Below are positions 51,764 to 60,800 of a stretch of 64,000 nucleotides of DNA, piece by piece; position 1 is the first letter of the stretch, and each line of letters begins with the position of its first letter. The stretch lies in NCBI GenBank assembly GCA_016703105.1, contig JADJCS010000013.1, positions 186,001 through 250,000 of the forward strand, in the 5' to 3' direction. The position numbers and the translations under genes are program-made. The notes under the pieces are model-generated. The model saw only the letters and a list, made by a program, of their open reading frames with translations. It did no database searches and was not told the DNA's origin. This DNA is from Flavobacteriales bacterium. Lineage in GTDB: Bacteria; Bacteroidota; Bacteroidia; Flavobacteriales_F; PHOS-HE28.

Positions 51764-54215
51764 ATGAACCTTCGCTACGCTTTCGCCCTTGCTCTCCCCT
51801 TCTTCGCCACCGGGCTCTTCGCCCAAGGCGAACTGTGCACCACCGCGGTTCTCATCACCCCGGGCCTGTATACCGCCGATGGCCCCAGCAGCGGAGCCGG
51901 TGCCAGCGCTGGTGATGCCACCAATGCGGATTGGTACGCCTTCGATCCGGTGCAAGCGGGCTACATCACGGTGAACTCCTGCGTGGACGGCGACATCGAT
52001 TCGCGCGTGCGTGTACACAGCGGCACCTGTACCAATTTGCTGTTGCTGGGGCAGGATGATGATGGCTGCCCCACGGGCTACCCGCCGGGCAACTCGCTGC
52101 TCGCCGGTGTTCCTGTCACGCCCGGCGGCACCATCTACATCGAGTGGGACGATCGCTGGAGCGGCGACTCTTTTGAGTGGGAACTCACCTTCCACGACTG
52201 CCCTGGCCCACTGCCGCCGAGCCTTACGGCTACCGATACCACGGTAACGGTGAGTTGGGCCGCCCAACCGGTGGCTGCGGGTTTCACCGTAGAGATAGGG
52301 CCTGCGGGTTTCACGCCCGGCACCGGCACCGTGTTGAACGGCACCATGGGCATTGACGGGCCACCCGTCACTTTCGATGGCCTTGCGGAAGGAACGGACT
52401 ACGAGATCTACGTCACCTTGGATTGCGGCGCTGGTCCGGTGATCGGTGGTTGGCCGATCCGCACCCTGGGCAATCCCTTGGTGGACAATGAGGACTGCTT
52501 CGATGCGCTCCCCTTGCTTTGCGGCGATACGGTGCAGGGCAGCACCACGCTCGCCTTCTTCGATCAAGTGCCCAACTGCGGCACGGACATCGAAGCGGCG
52601 GGCATCTGGTACGACTTCATCGGCATTGATGGCAGCGCTACGCTGAGCACGTGCAACAGCGCGAGCTACGATACGCGCATCAACGTGTTCACCGGTGCGT
52701 GCGATTCGCTCGTTTGCGTCGGCGGTAACGACGATTCCCCGGGCTGCGATCTTTACCTCACAGGTCACGGTGCTCACCACCGCGGGCACCGTGTACCACG
52801 TACTGGTGCAGGGCTACGATGGCCAGGTGGGCGACTTCAGCATGGCCCTTTCGTGCAATACATGCGTGGCACCATCGGGTCTGTTGGTGAGCCCGAGCGA
52901 TGTGTTGGCGAGCGTGTACTGGACCAGCGCGAACGCTGCGGGTACGTACACCCTGGAGTTCGGTCCGGTGGGATTCACGCCCGGCACCGGCACGGTGATC
53001 ACCGGTACCCTCGGTATCGATGGTCCCCCCGTGCTGCTCAATGGGCTCACCGCCGCCACGGACTATGACATCTACCTGCAAGAGGATTGCGGCAGCGGCG
53101 ACCTGAGCCCGACGATCGGCCCCGTGCCTTTTACCACCACACTGGATCCGCTACCGGCCAACGCCTTCTGCAACCAGGCCCAGGCCATCGCCTGCGGCGA
53201 CACCATTACCGGCAACACCGATCTGGGCCTGCTCTCCCCTGGACCCGAATGCGCGGCCGCCTTCATCACCGCGCCCGGCTTGTGGTACATCTTCATCGGT
53301 AGCGATGAGGATATCACTGTGACCACCTGCGGGCAGGCGAGCTACGATACCAAGATCAGTGTGTACACCGGTACCTGCGGAGCGCTGCAATGCGCCGCGG
53401 GCACCGACGATGCCGTGGGCTGCGCGGCCAATAGCAGCAGCGTTACCTTCTTCGCCGTCAACGGCACCGAATACCTCGTGCTCGTACACGGCTACGATCA
53501 ACAGACCGGCAGCTTCGACCTCAGCCTGACCTGTGCTCCACAATGCGCCACAGTCCCACCGAACGATGTGTGCGCCAACGCCACGACCCTGATCCCGCAA
53601 CCGCTGAACGGATGCACTACACCCGTGCTCGGCACCAACGAATGTGCCTACGGATCACCGCTGCCCAATCCGCCTTGCGATCCCTATGCGAACATCAACG
53701 ATGTGTGGTACACCTTCAACACGGGCACCGAAGCGAACCACACCATCACACTGGAAGCGGTGACCGCCGAAGTGCTGAACGCAGCGGTGTACCTCGCCTG
53801 TGGCGATCCGCTCTATGTGGATTGCTTCACCGAGGTAGCTGCACCGATCGCCCTCACCGGACTGCCGCTCAACACCGATGTGCTGGTGCGCGTGTGGAAC
53901 GGTGGCTACGCCGATGCGGGCACCTTCCTGATCTGCGACCAGGCCGCGATCCCCGATGCCATCGCGGAGTACGGCACGGCTGGGGCCAGCGTATGGCCGA
54001 TCCCGACCAGCGATCAGCTTTTCGTGCGCGGCATACCGGGCAGCACCAAGCGCACCGAAGTGATCGATCTGCAAGGGCGCACCGTGCTCGTGCTTCCACT
54101 GGATGGACATAGCACCAACGCCTCCGTGGATGTTTCCGCGCTGGGCACCGGCACGTACTTGCTTCGTTTTATTGGAAGCGAACAGCGGCCGGTGAGGTTC
54201 GTGGTGGAGCGCTGA
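51764..54215 (+). CDS. Large secreted T9SS type A protein with repeated fibronectin/CUB-like modules, one frame break
   Basis: About 815 residues from MNLRYAFALALPFFATGLFA (signal peptide). Modules alternate: a jelly-roll domain with paired cysteines (SCVDGDIDSRVRVHSGTC; TCNSASYDTRINVFTGAC; TCGQASYDTKISVYTGTC) and an Fn3-like domain whose end repeats as GFTPGTGTVLNGTMGIDGPP and GFTPGTGTVITGTLGIDGPP. An indel at about 52744-52749 shifts the frame; the second part starts IFTSQVTVLTTAGTVYHVLV. The C-terminus is a T9SS sorting domain (SVWPIPTSDQLFVRGIPG, VIDLQGRTVLVL, GTGTYLLRFI). Likely a surface adhesin or matrix protein. Confidence 0.88.
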
Positions 54216-54309
54216 AACCTGACCCTGCCGATCGCTGACGTACCAGATGAAGACGGGAAGTCTCCCGACTTCCAAAGGATCATCGTTCCCCGCTCAAAGG
54301 CCACACACG

Positions 54310-54329
54310 AATTAAAGATCGCTTCGGAC
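54310..54329 (+). repeat. Direct repeat, copy 1
   Basis: The 20 bases AATTAAAGATCGCTTCGGAC recur exactly at 54593-54612. About 25-45 bases later both copies have GATCCTCGCGA, so the repeated unit is longer and partly degenerate. Confidence 0.75.
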
Positions 54330-54592
54330 CCTCGAAGACTCGGGATCCTCGCGAACGCGTGGGATCGTAGGTGGCCGGAGGCCATTGGCTTCCAGGCCTG
54401 CTGGGAAGTGGTGCCTTCGTGACGCACAACCTCATTACCAACCGACCTATGGGCTCCGCCCACCTTTTTGATCCGTTCACAAAGCTCACCTGCAACAGTC
54501 ATCGCGAAGTTCCGCGACAGGAGGAGCGGGCTGAAGCGATCTTATTGGAGCCGTGTGTGATCCGTGTTTTCCACGCACAGTTCCCGCGCGCC

Positions 54593-54612
54593 AATTAAAG
54601 ATCGCTTCGGAC
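54593..54612 (+). repeat. Direct repeat, copy 2
   Basis: Identical to 54310-54329, 283 bases away, in the same orientation, 115 bases before the response regulator start. Confidence 0.75.
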
Positions 54613-54726
54613 AACTCCTCGGACCACGTCCTCGGATCTGATCCTCGCGACGACGATTTGAATTGAAAGACAACCGTTCGTCAAAAACCGGAATTGGTAT
54701 TCCGGAGCATTTCGCTCCTTCACGTT

Positions 54727-55398
54727 ATGGGCAAGCCGGCCAAACTGCGCATCGCGGTGGTGGACGACCATCGTCCCCTGCGTGCGGGGTTGTGTACCAT
54801 CATAGCGCGGTGGCCCCACGGCGAGGTGGTACTGGAGGCGGATGATGGTATCGCCTATGAAGCCGCGTGCGTGGGAATACCACCTATCGACATCGCGATC
54901 GTGGATCTGTGCATGCCGGGCCGCGATGGGTTCGAGACCATCGCGTGGATCCGAGTGAACCATCCCGATACGAAATGTGTAGCTATCACCTTCGACCCCA
55001 CGGACGAAGCGGTGCATGCGGCCTTGCTGGCCGGTGCCTGTGCGGTGCTATCCAAGCGGATCGAGGATGAGGAGATCCACACCGCCCTGGACCATATCAA
55101 GCTTACGGGCCGTTACCACAATGTCCTTATGGAACGGCAATTGACCCATGTGCCGGACCCCGGCAGCCCACTGGCCTTGCGAAAAAAGGCGAAGGAGAGT
55201 TTCGCGCCGCGCGAGTTGGAGTTCTTCCTGCACTATATAGATGAGGAGGAACATACGCGCCGCCACATCGCCGATCTCATGGGCATAACCGAGCACACCG
55301 CGGAGACCTATCGCAAGAACGTGGCCGAAAAGACCGGTGCGCCCAGGCGCCTTGGCATGCTGCGGTTCGCCCTTCGGTTCGGCCTGGCGAAGTTGTGA
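54727..55398 (+). CDS. Response regulator with LuxR-type DNA-binding domain
   Basis: 223 residues from the ATG at 54727. Receiver domain: AVVDDHRPLRAGL (acidic pair 13-14), IDIAIVDLCMPGRDGFE (phospho-acceptor D60) and ACAVLSKRI (conserved Lys). The output domain has FAPRELEFFLHYIDEEEHTR, HIADLMGITEHTAETYRKNV and KTGAPRRLGMLRFALRFGL, a NarL/LuxR-type helix-turn-helix with a slightly unusual spacing. No histidine kinase gene is adjacent, so it is an orphan here. Its stop is followed at once by the 42-bp repeat array. Confidence 0.93.
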   Translation: MGKPAKLRIAVVDDHRPLRAGLCTIIARWPHGEVVLEADDGIAYEAACVGIPPIDIAIVDLCMPGRDGFETIAWIRVNHPDTKCVAITFDPTDEAVHAALLAGACAVLSKRIEDEEIHTALDHIKLTGRYHNVLMERQLTHVPDPGSPLALRKKAKESFAPRELEFFLHYIDEEEHTRRHIADLMGITEHTAETYRKNVAEKTGAPRRLGMLRFALRFGLAKL

Positions 55399-55410
55399 CC
55401 GCAGGCCGCA

Positions 55411-55927
55411 TGTATGGCTTGACAGGGCGCGAGGGCGGCCGAACATTGCCGTTGCTTGACCAGACCGCGACCGTGTAAGGCCCGACAGCAGCGCTGCTTG
55501 ACCGGACACCGGCCATGTCACGTCTAACAGCGATGCTGTTTGACCTGACGCCAGCGTTGCTTGACCGGACCGTGCCTCTGCTTGATCAAGCACAGTTCGT
55601 GTAAGGTCGAACGCTGGCGTTGCTTGACCGGACACAGCTCGTGTAAGGTCAAACACTGGCGCTGCTTGACCGGACGCAGCCCGTGTAAGGTCAAGCGCTG
55701 GCGCTGCTTGACCGGACACAGCCCGTGTAAGGCCGAACGCTGGCGTTGCTTGACCTGGCACAGCTCGTGTAAGGTCGAACGCTGGCGTTGCTTGACCGGA
55801 CACAGCCCGTGTAAGGCCGAACGCTGGCGTTGCTTGATCAGACACAGCCCGTGTAAGGCCGAACGCTGGCGTTGCTTGACCGGACACAGCTCGTGTAAGA
55901 CTTGACAACGGCGTTGTTCGGTCTTAC
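55411..55927. repeat. Tandem array of twelve 42-bp hairpin-forming repeats
   Basis: Units start with G-[C/T]-TGCTTGAC at 55451, 55493, 55535, 55577, 55619, 55661, 55703, 55745, 55787, 55829 and 55871, exactly 42 bases apart, with a worn unit from 55411 and an extra half-unit start at 55556 (21-base offset). Each unit joins GCTTGACCGGACACAG to GTGTAAGGCCGAACGCTGG; the two halves are imperfect inverted repeats, so every unit can fold (best at 55687-55723, where GGTCAAGC pairs with GCTTGACC inside GTGT/ACAC). Upstream units are more diverged than downstream ones. Spacing is constant and there is no spacer, so it is not CRISPR. Confidence 0.9.
55895..55927 (+). terminator. Strong terminal hairpin closing the repeat array
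   Basis: GTAAGAC (55895-55901) pairs with GTCTTAC (55921-55927); inside, ACAAC (55905-55909) pairs with GTTGT (55913-55917), giving an almost continuous 15-pair stem. It is a modified last half-unit. There is no U-run after it, so a terminator role is possible but not shown. Confidence 0.45.
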
Positions 55928-56178
55928 AATGGTGTGCTCCCGCCATTAGCGGAGCACTGTACCCGATGCGATGCGACCCGCACGGTGCCAGAACTGAGGG
56001 TGTGCGCGACGTTTTTGGTGATGCGTGCGAAAGCCACGTCCAGCAAGGCGTACAGAAAAACATATCCCGCTGTAGCGGGAGGCCCTTCTCCCGGCGCTGC
56101 ACGGCGCGACGGGAACGAACACATGTGGCAAAACGAACAAGGGTCATAAACCTTAAACAGGGCTACGGCCCACAGAAC
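55928..56178. other. Structured intergenic leader before the FN3 gene
   Basis: Two further hairpins occur: GTGCTC...GAGCAC at about 55933-55956, and TCCCGC-TGTA-GCGGGA at about 56077-56092. A plus frame of 42 codons (ATG near 56021) has no supporting features. Nothing matches a known riboswitch by eye. Confidence 0.4.
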
Positions 56179-56822
56179 ATGAAGAAAGTTTGGTACATCA
56201 TAAAACTCGGCCTGGGCCGGGTCACCCCAACGGCCCTGGTGGAAAAGGGACGGAACCACGTGACGATGCTCACGGGCAACCCCGCCTTCCTCGCTCCGAA
56301 CCCGACCCCTGAGCCAAGCCTGGTCGCGCTAACCGATGCATGCAATGCACTGGATGCGGCGAACCAGGCATACGCGTTCAACAAAGGGAAGTTGGAGAAG
56401 GAGGCGCGCGATCTGGCGTATGAGAACCTGAAGGTGATCATCCGCGATCTGGGGGCTACGTGCAGTTCGCCAGCAAGGGCGAGAAGGACATCATGCTGAG
56501 CGCGGGCTTCGATGTCACCAAGTCGCCGAGCGCTCCCGTGGTGCCCACCACACCACGTGACGTGCGTGCAGAGTCCACTCGTGTGCGCAAGCAGATCCTC
56601 GTTCGCTGGGGTGCGAGCAAGGGCCACCGTCTCTACCGCGTGGAACAGACCGAAGGCGATCCCACTTTGGAGACCGGCTGGGAGGTGATCGCGGAAACCG
56701 GTAAGAACCGTCTTGTGGTGAACGATCTGGAAAGCTTCAAGACCTACAGCTTCCGCGTCGTAGCCATCGGCACCATCGGCAACAGCATCCCCAGCGATGC
56801 GGCAAGCGCGATCGCCGCTTGA
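56179..56822 (+). CDS. Fibronectin type III domain protein, one frame break
   Basis: About 214 residues from the ATG at 56179 (MKKVWYIIKLGLGRVTP). The N-terminal 110 residues are helical (LVALTDACNALDAANQAYAF, KLEKEARDLAYENLKVII). A base is missing from the GGGGG at 56451-56455; the next frame gives YVQFASKGEKDIMLSAGFDV, then an Fn3-like domain (ILVRWGASKGHRLYRVEQ, YSFRVVAIGTIGNSIPSDAA). Proteins of this layout are recurrent in Flavobacteriia, have no signal peptide, and are of unknown role. Confidence 0.82.
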
Positions 56823-56843
56823 GCCACTAACACTCGAACCAAC

Positions 56844-56871
56844 GCCCCGGCGCTATCCTTCGCGCCGGGGC
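56844..56871 (+). terminator. Intrinsic terminator after the FN3 gene
   Basis: A perfect 10-base stem GCCCCGGCGC / GCGCCGGGGC with an 8-base loop, 21 bases after the stop. A T-poor tail (TTGGTGCGT) makes it atypical, but Bacteroidota terminators often lack long U-runs. Confidence 0.65.
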
Positions 56872-56895
56872 TTGGTGCGTAAAAAGCCCGAACAC

Positions 56896-57696
56896 ATGAA
56901 CGAGCGCATGTATGACGAACTCATCATTGCTCCCTTGGTGATCGCCGATATAGAAGCGGCCTGTGCCCTGCATGATGGTGAGCCGGAACCGCGCGCTGAA
57001 CTGCTCTGGCATTTGCACACCCCCTATGCCCGTGTGCTCAAGGCCGTGATGGACGGAAGGTTCGTAGGCTATGCCTGCGCTATCGTTTTCGAAGACAGCG
57101 GCTGGGTGCGCGAGATCTACATCAAACCTTCTTTCTATGGCATTGGTATTGGCGGCATTTTGGTGCAACGCCTATTGAGCTGGATGGAGGAGCAAGGCGC
57201 CATGCGCCAGATGGTATTGGCGCCGGAAGCCACGGAGGCATTCTGGCGGTCCCAGGGATTTCAAGCCGATGGTGGTTTGCTCCACTATGAGGACGGCACC
57301 TTCCTCGAAGCCAGCAAGGATGAAGTGGTGCACCTGGAACCTGAACACATGCTCGCCGTGTTGCACCTGGATGAACAAGCTACCGGCGAACGGCGTGTAC
57401 GTATGTTGCGGGAACACATGTATTTGGGCAGTGTATACCTGGAGAAAGGCCGGGTACGTGGCTTCTCGTTGCCGCTCCTGGGGCACGGCCTCATCGTGGC
57501 TGATGCACCTGAAGTGGGCCTTGAACTACAACGGTGGCTGCTGCCCTTGCAACCTTATCTGCGCCTGCCCGTGGGCCACTTGCCGGCGCATGCGCATATG
57601 ATCGCGCGGAAGTACACGGCGAAACCGGCGGGCCTCCGCATGGTGCGTGGTGATCGGCCGGTGTATCGACCGCAGATGATCTACGCGCATCCATAG
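56896..57696 (+). CDS. GNAT acetyltransferase with a second C-terminal domain
   Basis: 266 residues from the ATG at 56896; earlier codons run through the terminator stem and are rejected. The first half is GNAT: FVGYACAIVFEDSGWVREIY, IKPSFYGIGIGGILVQRLLS (acetyl-CoA loop of G-I-G-x-G form) and EAFWRSQGFQADGG. Residues 160-266 (MLREHMYLGSVYLEKGRVRG, GHGLIVADAPEVGLELQRWL) resemble the extra domain of YitH-like two-domain acetyltransferases. Substrate unknown. It stands alone between two hairpins. Confidence 0.82.
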   Translation: MNERMYDELIIAPLVIADIEAACALHDGEPEPRAELLWHLHTPYARVLKAVMDGRFVGYACAIVFEDSGWVREIYIKPSFYGIGIGGILVQRLLSWMEEQGAMRQMVLAPEATEAFWRSQGFQADGGLLHYEDGTFLEASKDEVVHLEPEHMLAVLHLDEQATGERRVRMLREHMYLGSVYLEKGRVRGFSLPLLGHGLIVADAPEVGLELQRWLLPLQPYLRLPVGHLPAHAHMIARKYTAKPAGLRMVRGDRPVYRPQMIYAHP

Positions 57697-57715
57697 CACC
57701 ACAGTATGGAAATGG

Positions 57716-57745
57716 AACGGCCTCGGAGGATTCTCCGGGGCCGTT
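57716..57745 (+). terminator. Hairpin terminator after the GNAT gene
   Basis: AACGGCC pairs with GGCCGTT, and inside CGGAG pairs with CTCCG, with one bulge; it lies 20 bases after the stop. The tail is CGCGTTCTG. Confidence 0.6.
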
Positions 57746-57887
57746 CGCGTTCTGTTGGATGCACCATCGCCTTGTGCTCAGTTTACGGACAAGGTTCTGG
57801 AATTCCAAAGCAGCGACTTATAACGCTGCCGCTATCTTCTCTGCGCCTATTCGTCTGTTCAGCATTCATTCCTACAACCTCACCATC

Positions 57888-60800
57888 ATGAAGCGCTTGT
57901 TCAACCTCCGTCTTGGAATAGCGGATCTGGGAATGTTCATCATGGGCACGCTGCTAGTATCAGCGGGGGCAAATGGCCAAAGCGCCTGGCGCTCCTACGT
58001 TCTGAGCGACAGTACGAACTACTATGACATAAGAGCGGTCCATGATTCCGAGGTTGTGGCCAATGGAGTGGATACCACCGAGACCGATGGGGACGACATG
58101 GCCTTCAAACGCTTTCAATGGTTCTGGGAGGGGCGTTGCGAAACTGGCGACCCGACGAAATCGGGGCTGATGCGGAGCTACGGTGAGAGGCTCTCTGAGT
58201 ATTTCGACACCTATCCTGTCTGCAATGGGAACGTGAACCCGGGTATCTGGGAGAATATTGGTCCTGATCATTTGGCTTCTGCTCAACACATGGGTAAAGT
58301 GCAATGCGTGTGGATGGATCCTACCCAAGATCCGCCGCTGCTAGCTTATGCGGGGAATGCGCATGGCGGGCTTTGGCGGACTACAGATGGAGGGAGCACT
58401 TGGTCCAATATCACAGACGGCCATCCTTATCCGATCCTCGGGGTTTATTCGATCCTTCGCCTCACCGATCAAGCACCCGCGAGGCTGATCATAGGCACTG
58501 GAGGGGGCAGCTACGACGACTATGGCTGTGGCGTATTTACCAGTGATGACGATGGTGTCACATGGTATCGTTCACCTGGGATCGACGCTTCTGCCGGTGG
58601 TACCATAGTTGATCTCCGCCACTATGGCAACCAGGTCTATGCTGTCCAAGGCACACATGTGTGGCGTTCGGCGAACAGAGGGTTGACCTTCACGGAGATA
58701 ACGCCAGGCGTTAGCCCCGTACCGTTCGGGGATGAGCCTGATGATTCGAACCGGTACACCGGCATAGGCAAGTACTTGGCTGGCGGTGGTCAAGGGCTGC
58801 TGGTTCTTGCAGCCAAGGATGAGACCCAAGTGGGTGACGGACCGGACATCTATGCTTCTGAGGACAATGGGGTGAGTTGGAACCGCATTACAGATGCCTT
58901 CCCGGTTTCCGCCTCCGAGGGCTGGGCCCATTATTTTGACTACGCTGTGGGATCGAATATATACAAAGTGCAATGGAGGGGTACCGATCCAACAGCCCTT
59001 CCGAACGATCCGAACCTTTGGGATTTTCGTGATGTTCCGGATCAAGACAATCAAGATGGCACGCTCTTCATCACGCCAGAGCAAACAGCATTGCCACTGA
59101 CGACGAGCATGCACTATTGTTACGACAACGAACCGCCTCTTGGGGATGGCCCGTGCGAAGAGATCGTCGCCAGGCTCGATGCCGAATTGGTGCTCCGAAT
59201 CAAGTTCTTCAAGGACCCACTCGCGGAGTTCAACGTCTACTTGACGAATACACCGCTTAACCTGAACAACGCCTTAAGGATCTATTCGACCACGGATTAC
59301 CCGAACGCAGAGAATGATCTCTCCATCCCCGCCGTTCCATTCGTTTCCGACGCGGACTACTACAATGTGGTCATTGAAGCGGTGTTCCCGAGCGCTGGAT
59401 ATGTGCCGGATAGGGGCATCAGTATCGATATGATCGCGCTCGGATCTCTCCGCCAACGCGTCACCCAAGTAAGCGTGGTGAACGACCCGGGTGGCCCTTA
59501 TGATGGGGTTCATTTGCTCGCAAGACCGTTCGGTTCAACTGGTGGGACACCGCCACACCTATTCCACTTCATGGATCCAGCGAGCGTTTCCTTATTGCAG
59601 CGATTTGACTGTTTTACGGTCTCCGATGAGCCCTTCAATCCGGTCTACGACGAGTTCCATCTGAACCGGTTCGGCCGTGCCTTCGTCTCAGGAGTACGAA
59701 GTGTTCATGAACTTGACATTTCCTCTGGGTTGTGCACTGAAATACCTTTGGGCTATACAGGTCACCATGACGTTCGTGGTTTCTTCCTTGTTGACGGGTC
59801 GATAGCTGGAAATGAACGTATCCCTGATCGGCCATGATGGCGGAATTGCTTACAGGCCCGTAAACGGCGTTTGGCAAGATTGGAACGGCTCCTCGCTGCC
59901 CACAGCGCTGCTCTATGGAATGAGCGTTGATGAGTTCGGCCGCAGGAGGGTCTCCGGTGCGCTGGATAATGCGACTTGGATGCGGCCACCAGGAGGTAGT
60001 ACTTGGACATGGAATCCAAACTACACAGGTGGTGATGGTGGCCTTACCGATGTGTACGGGAACAAGGATGGATCCACCAACGTGTACGCGTATTCATCGA
60101 ACCAAACCAAGTTCGTGAAGGGCGTTCACAACGGTGTGAACGTAGACTTGTACCACAGTTCTTTGTTGGCCGCCTTCCGGTTGCGTTGGCCAAGCGTACT
60201 CTTTGCAACACCAACAGGTCCACGCCTGTATGCTACACATACCGACACTGGCAATCCCCCGATCGCTGGCATCTATAAGGTGGATGCCCAGAGTGGTGGT
60301 AACGCACCACCGATCACCGTGCTGGGGCAGAGCGGGAAGTACGCCAATGATATCTACGCCTTGGATGTTCATCCAAAGAACGACGATGTCATCTTCTTCG
60401 GCGTTTGGCACCCTATGTCGGCTCCGAGCGAATGGGAGTTCCGCCTCATGCGCACCACGAACAATGGCGTTGCTTGGGATGAACTCTCACAGAACATTAC
60501 CACGGCCGGGATCGGAAATGTTTTCTTCCGCTACGGCGTCAATACCATCACCATCGACCCGGATTCCGATCCCGATGCCATCGACAATATGACCGTGTAC
60601 GCCGGAATGACTGGCCTACCGGCGAATGACAACTTTGAACGCGTCTTCAAGAGCCAGGACGGTGGTGATACCTGGACCGACATATCCGAAGGTCTGCCCG
60701 CCTTCCCAGTGAACGATATCGCCTGCCAGCCCGGCAGCGGAGGCATCATCTACGCGGCCACCGATGTTGGGGTATTCGTATACGATCCCGCTCTAGGCAA

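Larger units (their letters stand above)
54216..54726. other. Long intergenic region with short direct repeats
   Basis: This 511-base stretch contains two copies of a 20-base repeat (54310 and 54593) each followed by a degenerate segment with GATCCTCGCGA. A 75-codon plus frame at 54371-54598 has no start signal or recognisable composition and is not called. No promoter is obvious before the response regulator. Confidence 0.5.

Noticed and set aside
54371..54598. 75-codon plus frame between the direct repeats
   Set aside because: No ribosome site, no recognisable composition, and it overlaps repeat sequence.
55561..55905. 114-codon plus-strand frame in the array encoding a Cys/Trp-rich 14-residue repeat
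   Set aside because: No start signal; both strands are open because the period is a multiple of three.
55048..55908. 286-codon minus-strand frame through the repeat array and the response regulator
   Set aside because: It starts at a TTG inside the array, half of it is antisense to a solid gene, and the repeated peptide is only a by-product of the 42-base period.
55411..55927. CRISPR array
   Set aside because: The whole 42-base period is repeated with no variable spacers, and no cas genes are near.
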